Assembly: GCF_008042275.1 (NCBI RefSeq)
Contig: NZ_RDBK01000043.1
Coordinates: forward strand, 4,323,124-4,358,860
DNA: 35,737 nucleotides
From: Streptomyces sp. OR43
GTDB lineage: Bacteria; Actinomycetota; Actinomycetes; Streptomycetales; Streptomycetaceae
Direction of reading: 5' to 3'
The position numbers and the translations under genes are program-made. Positions within the stretch are counted from its first letter, which is position 1; each line of letters begins with the position of its first letter. Shown here one piece after another: positions 1-9,684 of the stretch. The notes below the pieces were generated by a model that saw only the letters and a program-made list of their open reading frames with translations, was not told the DNA's origin and searched no databases.

Positions 1-85
1 CGCCGAGGTGAGCCGCGGATCGAGCGGGACACCGGACCGGGACGGGGAAGGGGTCATGGCAAAGCCTGCCTGGAAGAGGGCTGGG

Positions 86-1635
<1,550 letters not shown>

Positions 1636-1639
<4 letters not shown>

Positions 1640-3309
1640 GCTGCTGCCCCTTCGAGGAGTACGGACTTTTCGTGACGGACGGCCGCGAGGTAGTCGGAGA
1701 CGGAACGCTCCACCTCGGCCTCCGTGAGGTTCAGTTCGCGGCCGAGGATCGCGCCGACCGCGCCCGCCGCGTCGGCGGAGGCGTCGCGGGCGAAGAGCCG
1801 GGCGCGCAGCCGTCGGGAGAGGACGTCGTCGACCGAGCGGGCCAGCTCGGCCCGGGCCGCGTAGACGACCTCGGCCTTCGTGTAGGGGAGTCCCGTGACG
1901 ACGGGCTCCGCCAGCGCCGGGTCCTCCTGGATCAGGTCGCCGACGAAACGCGCCTCGGTGCCGAAGCGCTCGCCCAGGTGCGCGGCGATGCCGCCGGAGG
2001 CGGCCACGGCCTCGGCGTCGTAACCGGCGCCGCCGAGCAGCGGAAGGTCCGTGGTGCGGCTCTTCGCCTTGCGGCCGAGGACGGTCATCACCTTGTCGAT
2101 CACGAGCTCGCCCATGTGCCGGCTGGTGGTGAGCTTGCCGCCGGTCACCGTGACCATGCCGGTGCGGCCGATGCTGATGTGGTGGTCGCGCCGCATGTCG
2201 AGCGTCGCGCCCTCCTTGCCGCCGACCAGGGGACGCAGCCCGCCGATGGAGCCGACCACGTCGTCCGGGGTGAGCTTGCCCTCGAAGGCGGTGTTGGCGC
2301 CCTCCAGCAGGAAGTCCATCTCCTGGCGCGTGCAGTGCACGTCGTCGGGGGAGCCCTGGTAGTCCTCGTCCGTGGTGCCCAGCACGACGCTGTTGCCCCA
2401 GCGGGTGCACGTCGCGCGGCGGGCCCGGCCGGGGATCGGCACGGTGACCGTGCAGTTGATCCGTACCTTGTCCCACGGCACCACGATGTGCACGCCCTTG
2501 GCGGGGCGGACCTGCGGCCGGTGGCCGTCGACGGCCTTCGCGTCCAGCTCGTCGGTCCACACGCCGGTGGCGTTGACGACCGCCCGCGCCCGGATGTCGA
2601 CGCTGTCACCGTCCACCTCGACCCGGGCCCCGGCGACCTTGCCCGCGCGCATCAGCAGGCCCTCGGCCTTCGCCCCGTTGAGGACGGTCGCGCCGAGCGC
2701 CGCGGCGGTACGCACGATGGTCAGGACGAGACGGGCGTCGTCGGTACGGGCGTCGAAGTACATCAGCCCGCCCTGGAGGTTCTCCGCGCGCAGCGTCGGC
2801 GCCTGCGCGAGGACCTCCGGGACGGTCAGCCGCTGGTGGAGCTTGCCGATCCGCCAGCCGCCGACCAGGTCGTACGTCCACAGCAGCCCCTCGAAGCCCT
2901 TGGCCAGGCGCGCGTCGAAGATGCCCTCCTTCTCCAGGATCGGGAAGAGGAACGGCAGCCGGTGCACCAGGTGCGGGGCGTTCTTGCGGAAGCGGTGCCG
3001 CTCCAGGAGCGAGTGGCGTACGAGGTTGACGTTGCCCTGCTCGATGTAGCGCAGCCCCCCGTGCACCATCTTCGAGGACTTCGACGACGTGCCCGAGGCG
3101 AAGTCGTCCTTCTCGACCAGCGCCGCGCGCAGCCCGCGCGAGGCGGCGTCCAGCACGGCGTACGCCCCGGTGATGCCGCCGCCGATGACGAGGACGTCGT
3201 ACGTGTCGTCGGCCAGCTGCCGCTTGGCCGCGGCGCGGTCGAGCAGCAGGGGCGTGCGGCGGGTCGCCGCGGCGCTGCGCCGCGGTTTCCGGGCGGGCAT
3301 GGTGATCAC
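1636..3309 (-). CDS. glpD: Glycerol-3-phosphate dehydrogenase family FAD enzyme (GlpD)
   Basis: This 557-residue, membrane-associated type flavoenzyme normally oxidises sn-glycerol-3-phosphate to dihydroxyacetone phosphate and passes electrons to quinone. The Rossmann FAD motif GGGITG is at residues 43-48, followed by VEKDDFASGTSSKSSKMVHG and GGLRYIE, hallmarks of GlpD, and a C-terminal DAO_C-type domain (residues ~400-550). GTG at 3309 is chosen because AGGAG at 3318-3322 is spaced 8 nt from it; the internal ATG at 3300 is too far from that site. It follows the FGGY kinase by 78 bp and overlaps the AGPS-like oxidase by 4 bp. Because the partner kinase lacks some glycerol-binding residues, the real substrate could be another polyol phosphate such as a tetritol or pentitol phosphate (inference). 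Confidence 0.9.
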
Positions 3310-3387
3310 AACATCAACTCCTGGTGGTTCGGTGCGGCGGCCGCGTGGTCGGGTGTCCGGCCGCCGCCTGCTGACGGTGAGGGGCCG

Positions 3388-4932
3388 TCAGTGGGGGGTG
3401 TGAGCGGGGTCCTTGAGGTGGCCGGTCAGCACCTCGCGCCAGGCGGCCCGCTGTTCGGCGCGTTCGTCCGCACCGGTGGCGGGTTCGAAGACCTGGCCGC
3501 GCGGCTGCGCCTCGACGACCTCTTCGAGCGAGCCCCACAGGCCCTGGGCGACCCCGGCCAGATAGGCGGTCCCGCGCAGACTGGCGGTCGCCGAGTCGGC
3601 GACGCGTTCCAGCGGCAGCCCGGTCAGGTCGGCCTGGATCCGCATGAGGGGGTCGCTGCCCGCGACACCGCCGCCCACCCGGAGCCGGGTGAACGGGGCG
3701 CCCATCGTGCCGGCGACCCCGTCGACGAGGTCGCACACGGAGTGCGCGATCCCGTCGAGCACGGCCCGGGCCAGATCGGCGCGGGTGGTGGCGAGGGTGA
3801 GCCCGGTGAGGGCGGCAGTGGCCTCCGGGTGCCAGACCGGTGTGCGGACCCCCGCGAGCGCCGGGACGAAGCGCGGGGTGCGGCCCGGCCGGGTGGGGAC
3901 CCGGCCGGCCTCCTCGCCGAGCTCCTTCGGCGAGGCGAACAGGCCCAGGTCGTCGCAGAGCCAGCGCAGCGCCGAACCCGCCGTGGAGGTGTAGGCCTCC
4001 AGGCTGTAGTGGCTGATGTCGCCCTGCCGCCGGCCGGGCTGGGCGAGCACCCCGGAGATGTCCGGCCGGGGCAGGGCGGGCGTGGTGCCGGTCGCCGCGT
4101 CGACGAACGCGCCGGTCCCGTACATGCACATGCCCTGCCCGGCGGCGAGGCCGCCGAGCGCGATCAGTGCGGCGTGCTGGTCGCCCATGGAAGCGGCCAG
4201 CGGGACGGCGATGCCGAGGGCGGCCGGGTCGGTCGTGCCGAATCCGGCGTCGTCCGAGCGGAGTTCGGGCAGCAGGTCGAGGGGGAAGCCGAGATGGCTG
4301 ATCCACTCCTCGTCCCAGGCGTGCCGCTCCAGCAGGTAACCCCCGCTGGACGCGGCGTTGGTCGGGGTGGTGGCGTGCACGGCGCCGCCGGTCAGGCGCC
4401 AGATCAGCCAGGTGTCGACGGTACCGAACAGCAGCCGGCCCTCGCGGTGGGCGGCGGCCGCCTCCGGATGCGCGGCGATCTGCCGGGCGGCCCAGAGGAA
4501 CGGTGCGCGGGCGCCGACCGGACGGCCCTGACGGGCGGTGAGAACGGCGTCCCACCGCGCCTCGTACGCGGTGAGCTCTGCGGCGTACCGCCGGTCCTGC
4601 CACACCACGGCGGGCAGCAGCGGCTGCCCGGTGACCCGGTCCCAGAGCATCGCGGTGGCCCGCTGGGTGGAGAGCGCGACGGCGGTGACGGCGATGCCGT
4701 CCGCCCGGGCGGCGCCGACGGCCCGGCGCGCCACGTCGAGCGTGGCGGTCCAGATCTCCATCGGATCCTGCTCGACCGAGAGGTCGTCCGGATGGCTGAC
4801 CTCGATCGAGCGGTAGAACACCTCGTGCGCCGCGCCGGAGTCGAGGACGACTCCGGCCCGGGTGCCGGTGGTGCCCTCGTCGATGGCCAGCACACCGCGC
4901 CGGGGAGCGGCGCCGGGGAGCGTCTGCGTCAT
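3388..4932 (-). CDS. FGGY-family carbohydrate kinase, glycerol-kinase-like
   Basis: This 514-residue kinase has the FGGY N- and C-terminal actin-like domains. The ATP-binding IDEGTTGTRAG is at residues 17-27, VWQDRR at 110-115, the catalytic Asp in GDQHAAL at 251, and MYGTGAF and RVGGGVAGSDPL further on. Compared with E. coli GlpK, the NQRE motif reads TQRA (Glu84 becomes Ala92) and the DPYFSG Tyr135 position reads Phe (residue 145), while Arg and the catalytic Asp are kept. Two of the four glycerol-contacting side chains are therefore changed, so it may phosphorylate a different polyol. Start ATG 4932 is preceded by GAAAGG 6 nt upstream; the longer upstream reading lacks this. It lies between the MFS gene and glpD in one operon. 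Confidence 0.85.
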   Translation of the reverse strand: MTQTLPGAAPRRGVLAIDEGTTGTRAGVVLDSGAAHEVFYRSIEVSHPDDLSVEQDPMEIWTATLDVARRAVGAARADGIAVTAVALSTQRATAMLWDRVTGQPLLPAVVWQDRRYAAELTAYEARWDAVLTARQGRPVGARAPFLWAARQIAAHPEAAAAHREGRLLFGTVDTWLIWRLTGGAVHATTPTNAASSGGYLLERHAWDEEWISHLGFPLDLLPELRSDDAGFGTTDPAALGIAVPLAASMGDQHAALIALGGLAAGQGMCMYGTGAFVDAATGTTPALPRPDISGVLAQPGRRQGDISHYSLEAYTSTAGSALRWLCDDLGLFASPKELGEEAGRVPTRPGRTPRFVPALAGVRTPVWHPEATAALTGLTLATTRADLARAVLDGIAHSVCDLVDGVAGTMGAPFTRLRVGGGVAGSDPLMRIQADLTGLPLERVADSATASLRGTAYLAGVAQGLWGSLEEVVEAQPRGQVFEPATGADERAEQRAAWREVLTGHLKDPAHTPH

Positions 4933-5014
4933 TGCGGCCCTTTCATTGCGAGCATCGCGAGCTGTACGGAGGGGGAGAGGGACCATCGTGGGGTGCGGCA
5001 GGAGCGGCGGACGG

Positions 5015-6451
5015 TCAGCGCGCGGTGACGGACTCCGCGTGTTCCGCCGCGCCCGTGGCCCGCTGCGCCGCGGCCTCGTCGGGCGAAGCGGCCTTCATCG
5101 GGTCCCACTTGATGGCCAGACAGGTGATCATGCCGAGCAGCGGGACGACGGAGAGCACCAGGAAGGTGTCGGCGAGGCCGAGCGACTCCTTGATCTGCGG
5201 GAAGAGGTACAGCCCCGCGACACTGCCGAAGCTGCCGACCATCCCGGTGACCCCCGTGCCGAGCGCCCGCACATCGCTGCTGTACGAGAGCGCCGCGATG
5301 GACTTGCCGTTGGCGCCGGGACCGGCGGAGTGGCAGAGGATGAACAGCACCGGCAGCAGGAACGCCACGGCCGTCGGGACCTTCTCGAAGGTCAGCCCCA
5401 TCGCGATCAGCGCGACGAACACCCCGGCGAAACCGGCGGCGGAGCTGAGCCGCAGCCCGAGTCGGCGGCCGAAGTACGCGGACAGCAGCCCGCCCGCGAT
5501 ACCGAAGGCGTTGAACACCATCGAGCCGATCGTGGCCTTCTCGAAGCTCTCGCCGAAGATCGTCAGACTGATCAGCGGGAGGTACCAGCCGACCGCGAAG
5601 TACTGCATCGACTGCCCGAGCGAGATGACCGAGGAGAGGATCGTGCGCGGCAGGTACTCGCCCTTGAAGAGCAGTCCGGCCTGGCGGAAGCCGATGGCGG
5701 GCGCGGCCGTCGCGGCGCGGGTCGCCTCGTCGGGCTTCCCGGCGACGGCCTTGATGCCGTAGATCCGGTCCAGGTTCAGGACGGACTCGTCCAGGCGGCC
5801 CTTGCTCGCCAGCCAGGCAGGGCTCTCCCTGAGCATCAGCCACTGGCCCACGAGCAGCGCGCCGGCGACGACGGCGGCCGAACCGACCGACCAGCGCCAG
5901 ATGTCCGAGCCGACGTCCAGGTTGAAGAAGACGAGGGCGAGCGCGAGGTTGCTGGTGGTGGCGACGTACCAGACGGCCTGCCAGAGGTTCAGCCGGCCGC
6001 CGAGCTTGGCCGGGGTGTACTCGGCCAGCAGCGCCATGGCGACGGCGAAGTCGATGCCGTACGCGACGCCCACCAGGACGCGGCCCAGCCAGACGACCGT
6101 GAAGTCACCGGCGAACGCGGCGAGCAGGGCGCCCGCGATGGCGAAGACCTTGGCGATGAGCAGCGGGGGGACCCGGCCGATGCGGGTGGCGAGCCAGCCG
6201 CCGACCGGGTTGAAGATGATCGCCAGGGCCGGAGCGGTGGCCGTGAGGATCGAGACCTGCGTGCTGGTCAGCTCCATCTGGGACGTCATCGGTCCCAGAC
6301 CGGCGCTCAGCGCCGCGTTCGAGTAGGCGTCGAGGAACAGCCCGCCGAACACGAGGAACCAGATGACTTGCGCCCGGCCGGTGATCTTTCCCAGCCCATC
6401 GATGAGCGCAACGACGTCGGCGACGCCTTTGACGCTCGGACGTTGTGCCAT
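5015..6451 (-). CDS. MFS transporter, sugar/polyol:H+ symporter type
   Basis: The 478-residue protein is a 12-helix major facilitator. The loop after helix 2 reads GGWLATRIGRVPPLL, and the segment GRVLVGVAYGIDFAVAMALL followed by AEYTPAKLGGRLN matches the metabolite/sugar porter signature. There is a cytosolic loop of about 50 residues between helices 6 and 7. Start ATG 6451 is chosen because GAAGG lies 7 nt upstream. The reading frame stays open to 6574, but that extension covers a structured leader and has no membrane-protein character. As first gene of the operon it likely imports the polyol or glycerol-like substrate phosphorylated by the next gene; no GlpF channel is present. Substrate identity is inferred only from context. 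Confidence 0.85.
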   Translation of the reverse strand: MAQRPSVKGVADVVALIDGLGKITGRAQVIWFLVFGGLFLDAYSNAALSAGLGPMTSQMELTSTQVSILTATAPALAIIFNPVGGWLATRIGRVPPLLIAKVFAIAGALLAAFAGDFTVVWLGRVLVGVAYGIDFAVAMALLAEYTPAKLGGRLNLWQAVWYVATTSNLALALVFFNLDVGSDIWRWSVGSAAVVAGALLVGQWLMLRESPAWLASKGRLDESVLNLDRIYGIKAVAGKPDEATRAATAAPAIGFRQAGLLFKGEYLPRTILSSVISLGQSMQYFAVGWYLPLISLTIFGESFEKATIGSMVFNAFGIAGGLLSAYFGRRLGLRLSSAAGFAGVFVALIAMGLTFEKVPTAVAFLLPVLFILCHSAGPGANGKSIAALSYSSDVRALGTGVTGMVGSFGSVAGLYLFPQIKESLGLADTFLVLSVVPLLGMITCLAIKWDPMKAASPDEAAAQRATGAAEHAESVTAR

Positions 6452-6494
6452 GAATCCGCCTTCGAGGAAGACCCATCGGCGGCACGGGGAGCAC

Positions 6495-6546
6495 AAAAAA
6501 ACAGGCATGACGAAACCACCGACAGGTGGTCTATGTCTGTGCCTGT
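6495..6546 (-). promoter_or_regulatory. Terminator-like leader structure of the MFS-kinase-glpD operon
   Basis: Read on the minus strand, ACAGGCA (6546-6540) pairs with TGCCTGT (6507-6501). Between them is a perfect 6-bp hairpin, ACCACC-TGTC-GGTGGT (6530-6515). The outer stem runs directly into seven T residues (6501-6495). A U-tract terminator is rare in high-GC Streptomyces, and here it lies about 45 nt before the first start codon and downstream of a good promoter. It may be an attenuator or riboswitch expression platform. A second inverted repeat CTGCGG-N6-CCGCAG (6554-6571) lies just upstream. Confidence 0.55.
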
Positions 6547-6595
6547 CAAAACACTGCGGAAAGCGCCGCAGCACGTGAAGTGCGACTACACGAGG

Positions 6596-6625
6596 AGGTT
6601 AGGAAGGCGTCAGGAGAAACGTCAA
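6596..6625 (-). promoter_or_regulatory. Candidate promoter for the polyol operon
   Basis: On the minus strand TTGACG (6625-6620) is followed after 18 nt by TAACCT (6601-6596), a good match to the vegetative HrdB consensus. Transcription would start near 6589, giving a leader of about 140 nt before the MFS start, which contains the two inverted repeats described separately. Confidence 0.55.
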
Positions 6626-6660
6626 GGGTTTCCGGCAGGTTACCCAAACGTGACGAAGAG

Positions 6661-6689
6661 CCCCCGGGGCCGGCCCGCTGCCCCGGGGG
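6661..6689 (-). terminator. GC-rich hairpin terminator after the amidase gene
   Basis: A perfect 10-bp stem, CCCCCGGGGC (6661-6670) with GCCCCGGGGG (6680-6689), has a 9-nt loop and lies 7-36 bp past the amidase stop. It has no U-tract, as is usual for Streptomyces terminators. It separates the amidase from the polyol operon promoter. Confidence 0.75.
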
Positions 6690-6696
6690 CCGGCCG

Positions 6697-8250
6697 TCAG
6701 CGGCCGGCCTGGAGCGCTCCCCAGGTACCCGGCCCCACGATGCCGTCGGCCTTCAGGCCCCGGCTCGTCTGATAGCTCCGCACCGCGGTCGCCGTTCCCG
6801 GGCCGAAACTCCCGTCGATGCCGACCGTCGAGCCGAGCGCCGCGGTCAGTGCGCGCTGGAGCCGCTTGACGGTGTCGCCCGAGGCGCCTTCCGCGATCTC
6901 GGGCGTGGCGCCCGCGGCCAGCAGTGCGGTCCAGGTCTTCGCCCCCACCACCCCGTCCGGGTCCAGACCGCGCGCGGTCTGGAACTTCTTCACCGCACCC
7001 TCCGTGTCCGGGCCGAAGCTGCCGTCCACCTCGCCCACCGGGTACTTCTGCGCGTTCAGCAGCGTCTGCACGGCCCGTACCTGGGCCCCCGTCGAACCGC
7101 TGCGCTGCGTCGCGTACGCCGTGAAGCTCACCCCGTCGGCGCCGGTACCGCCGTCGTCGCTCCCGCCGACCAGCTCCATGTAGCGGGTCCAGTCCCAGTA
7201 CGGTCCGGGGTCGGTGTGGTCGTTGCCCGGCACGTCGACGTGCCCCATGATGTGCGCGCGGTCCTTCGGGATGCCGTACCGGTCGCACAGGTAGGCGGTC
7301 AGGGCGGCCGAGGACCGGTACATCGAGTCCGTGAACCAGGACGGGTCGTCGACGAAGCCCTCGTGCTCGATACCGAGCGACGAGGCGTTGGCGCTCCGCG
7401 CGTGGTACGCCGTGTCGCTGTCGCGCACCATCTGGGTGATCTGGCCGTCCGACGAGCGCACCACGTAGTGGGAGCTCACCTCGGACACCGGGTCCTGGAA
7501 CCAGCTGATCGTCCCCGCGTACGAGCCCTGCGTGACATGGATGACCACCTTGTCGACGGCCGCCGAGCGGCCGGGAGCGAAGTTGCTCGCGTTGGCCGGC
7601 ACCCACAGGGCGGACGGGTAGTCGGCGCTCCGGACGCTCGTGTCCGTGGCGGTGAGGCCGTCCTTGTCCGGGGAGACCGGACGGCCCGTCACCGAGACGC
7701 GCTCGCCGTCCGGGGTGACGGTGTCGAGTCCGTCGGCCAGGAAGGTGTAGACCGTGTCGGCGTAGAGGGCGGCGGCCGGCCCGTCGGCGCCGCTGTACCG
7801 GGCGACGGCCGGGTACCAGGCGCCGAGGTCGTCGCGGTCCCCGGCGTCGAGCCCGAGCGTGTCCGCGTACCCGCGCAGTACGGCGGCGCCGCCCAGGATG
7901 TTGGCCGGGGTGTCGCCGCGGAGCTCGGCCGGCGGCTTCCCGGTGAGGCCGGCGGCCTGCTCCAGGGTCCGGTGGGCGGGGTTGCTGACCAGGTGCATGA
8001 CCCCGAAGCCGTTCGCCTGGCTGGGGCGCCCGGAGTGGCCGTCGAGCCGGGTCTCGCCGTAACCGACGGCGGCGAGCAGATCGCGGGGTACGTCGTATGT
8101 CTCGGCGGCCCGCTCGAACGCCCGGTTCATGGGGCGTCCGGTGTCCGTCGAGGCAAGGGCCGGGGTGCCGGTGGCGGCCAGGACGGTGGCGGTGAGGGTC
8201 GCGAGCACGGTGGCGCGGGCCTTGGTGTGGGCGGCGGCGCGTGTGGGCAT
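6697..8250 (-). CDS. Secreted N-acetylmuramoyl-L-alanine amidase with two peptidoglycan-binding domains
   Basis: This 517-residue protein starts with a Sec signal peptide ending near TPALAS (about residue 34). Next is a lysozyme/SLT-like helical region (~40-130: VPRDLLAAVGYGETR, GFGVMHLVSNP). The Amidase_2 zinc domain covers about 230-370, with ligands in VVIHVTQG, GHVDVPG and HTDPGPYWDW (His, His, Asp). Two PG_binding_1 domains (~385-440 and ~455-517) each end in DG.VG..TW. It should cut the MurNAc-L-Ala bond in the wall, for turnover or lysis. Start ATG 8250 has GGAG just upstream. It is transcribed alone between two terminators. The N-terminal region may be a degenerate second catalytic domain. 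Confidence 0.9.
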   Translation of the reverse strand: MPTRAAAHTKARATVLATLTATVLAATGTPALASTDTGRPMNRAFERAAETYDVPRDLLAAVGYGETRLDGHSGRPSQANGFGVMHLVSNPAHRTLEQAAGLTGKPPAELRGDTPANILGGAAVLRGYADTLGLDAGDRDDLGAWYPAVARYSGADGPAAALYADTVYTFLADGLDTVTPDGERVSVTGRPVSPDKDGLTATDTSVRSADYPSALWVPANASNFAPGRSAAVDKVVIHVTQGSYAGTISWFQDPVSEVSSHYVVRSSDGQITQMVRDSDTAYHARSANASSLGIEHEGFVDDPSWFTDSMYRSSAALTAYLCDRYGIPKDRAHIMGHVDVPGNDHTDPGPYWDWTRYMELVGGSDDGGTGADGVSFTAYATQRSGSTGAQVRAVQTLLNAQKYPVGEVDGSFGPDTEGAVKKFQTARGLDPDGVVGAKTWTALLAAGATPEIAEGASGDTVKRLQRALTAALGSTVGIDGSFGPGTATAVRSYQTSRGLKADGIVGPGTWGALQAGR

Positions 8251-8422
8251 ACCTGCTCCTGCTCTGTGGGGGAGAAGAACGGCGCCGGGTCCGGGCGGGC
8301 ATGGACCGACGGCCGCGAAGCCCGCTCAGGCTATCCACCTGCCAAGGGCATGACAAACATATGCAGCGTGTCGAACTCCCTTTCATCCCAATGGAGTTGA
8401 GCGCCCCGCGAGCAGGGCGGGC

Positions 8423-8461
8423 GCCGTCCGGACCCCGCCGCCGGGGCGTGGTCCGGACGGC
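8423..8461 (-). terminator. Strong hairpin terminator after the nitroreductase gene
   Basis: A perfect 12-bp inverted repeat, GCCGTCCGGACC (8423-8434) and GGTCCGGACGGC (8450-8461), has a 15-nt loop that itself can pair CCCC with GGGG. It begins 6 bp after the nitroreductase stop. The remaining 170 bp up to the amidase start should hold the amidase promoter; I could not define it. Confidence 0.75.
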
Positions 8462-8466
8462 TGGTC

Positions 8467-9195
8467 CTACCAGCGGTCGCGGTGGACGACGTCGGCCACC
8501 GGGCGGCGCCTGATCGGCCCGAAGTTGCCCTGCGGCCATCCGACGGGAATGGCCGCGAAGGTCTGCATGTCCTCGGGAATGCCGAGCGCCTCCTTCCACT
8601 CCTGCTCCAGCATCAGGTGCCAGATGGTGATGTTCGCCGCGAGCCCGAGCGCCCGGGCGGCGAGCAGGACGTTCTGGACGCCCGGGTACACGCAGGAGCC
8701 CTCGGCGAGTGCCTGGAAGCGGGTCTGCGTGCTCATCATGTGCTCGACCCCCGCCGGGCCGAGCGCCTGCGCGTAGGCGGCCAGGCCCTCCTCCTCCATC
8801 CGGGGCTCCGGGAACCGGTAGCAGGGCATGATCAGCGCCGGTGTGTCGGCGAAGTGGTCGCGCTGGTACTCGATCGCGGCGACCATCCGGCCGTACGCCG
8901 CGTCGTCCATGCCCTTCGGCGCGTACTTCCCGGTCGTCGCCAGATAGGCGTCCACGCACCGCTTCCACAGCGGGGCCAGACGGGCCATCACCTCGCGGTC
9001 GGTCACGACCACGTACTCGTAACACTGCATGTTCCCGCCGCTGGGGCCCCAGACGGCGGCCTGTATGAGCTGATCCAGCGTCTCCTCCGGGACGGGTTCC
9101 GGCTTGAGCCGGCGCATCGCGCGCATCGTGGACATCGTGGAGAACAGGGCCTCGGCCTCGGCCGTTCCGGCCGGCTGAGTCGTTTCGATCGTCAT
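8467..9195 (-). CDS. Nitroreductase family FMN oxidoreductase
   Basis: The 242-residue protein has the nitroreductase fold signature: RAMRRLKPEPVPEETLDQLI near residues 27-46, then AAVWGPSGGNMQ (FMN phosphate contact region), and VLLAARALGLAANITIW in the C-terminal half. Such enzymes use NAD(P)H and FMN to reduce nitroaromatics, quinones or dehydroamino compounds; the substrate here cannot be deduced. ATG 9195 is chosen because the protein begins normally there (MTIETTQPAG). No ribosome site precedes it, but TAAACT ends 8 nt upstream, so a leaderless transcript is possible. It is divergent from the ACP-ketosynthase cluster and shares a 255-bp intergenic region with it. Confidence 0.85.
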   Translation of the reverse strand: MTIETTQPAGTAEAEALFSTMSTMRAMRRLKPEPVPEETLDQLIQAAVWGPSGGNMQCYEYVVVTDREVMARLAPLWKRCVDAYLATTGKYAPKGMDDAAYGRMVAAIEYQRDHFADTPALIMPCYRFPEPRMEEEGLAAYAQALGPAGVEHMMSTQTRFQALAEGSCVYPGVQNVLLAARALGLAANITIWHLMLEQEWKEALGIPEDMQTFAAIPVGWPQGNFGPIRRRPVADVVHRDRW

Positions 9196-9450
9196 GATCG
9201 CGGAGTTTACGGGCGAATCCCGGCCATGAGGAGGCCCGTTGGCCGGCCCGTGAAGGGCCCGCGCGGCGCCGGCCCGCCGGCACGGCGGATTCGCACACCT
9301 GGACAGCCCCCCACCGCACGGGGGAACGCGGACCGGACCCGCCGTCGGCAGGGCGTATAAAAGGTTCCTCCGGACCAGCCGGCGTCCCCCGATGGCACGC
9401 ACACCCCACGCGGCAAGGCGTCACCGCGTACGACAGCGGAGGAGTGCCCC
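9196..9450. promoter_or_regulatory. Divergent intergenic region, nitroreductase / ACP cluster
   Basis: This 255-bp region must hold promoters for both directions. Visible elements are TAAACT close to the nitroreductase start (minus strand) and an AT-rich TATAAAA (9356-9362) about 90 bp before the ACP start, which could be a -10 element. No good -35 or clear operator palindrome was found. Confidence 0.35.
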
Positions 9451-9684
9451 ATGAGCACGGCAGACGAGATCAGCACCTTGCTGGTGGCGAACTTCGGAAC
9501 CGACCCGGTGGCGATCCGGCCCGAGACGTCGCTCCGTCAGCTCAGGTTGGATTCCCTGGCCCTGGAGGAACTGCGGCTCCTCATCGAGGACCGGATGGGC
9601 GTCGACCTCGACGACGTCCAGCTGACCTCGCGCGACACCGTCGGCCAACTCGTCGACGCCGTGCACAGCAAGGCCGCGGCATGA
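9451..9684 (+). CDS. Acyl carrier protein
   Basis: This is a 77-residue acidic protein of normal ACP length. The phosphopantetheine attachment motif LDSLALEEL places the modified serine at residue 35. It would carry acyl chains as thioesters in the cytoplasm. GGAGGAG lies 7 nt before the ATG. The stop overlaps the ketosynthase start (ATGA), so ACP and ketosynthase are made in a coupled way. Its position away from fabD-fabH-fabF suggests a dedicated ACP for a specialised chain rather than the housekeeping one. Confidence 0.92.
   Translation: MSTADEISTLLVANFGTDPVAIRPETSLRQLRLDSLALEELRLLIEDRMGVDLDDVQLTSRDTVGQLVDAVHSKAAA

Noticed and set aside
56..85. ATG at 56 with GGAAGGGG upstream as a plus-strand gene start
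   Set aside because: The frame runs antisense through the whole oxidase gene with no recognisable protein; treated as chance.
6544..6549. TTGACA on the minus strand as -35 of the polyol operon
   Set aside because: No acceptable -10 lies 16-19 nt downstream; the nearest TAGACC is only 10 nt away. TTGACG/TAACCT further upstream is a better pair.
6452..6574. Extension of the MFS protein by 41 residues to GTG 6574
   Set aside because: The extension has Cys/Arg-rich sequence unlike a transporter N-terminus, covers the structured leader, and a ribosome site precedes ATG 6451.
9323..9357. GGAAC ... CGTA as an ECF sigma promoter for the ACP cluster
   Set aside because: The spacing is 26 nt instead of about 16, so it does not fit an ECF promoter.
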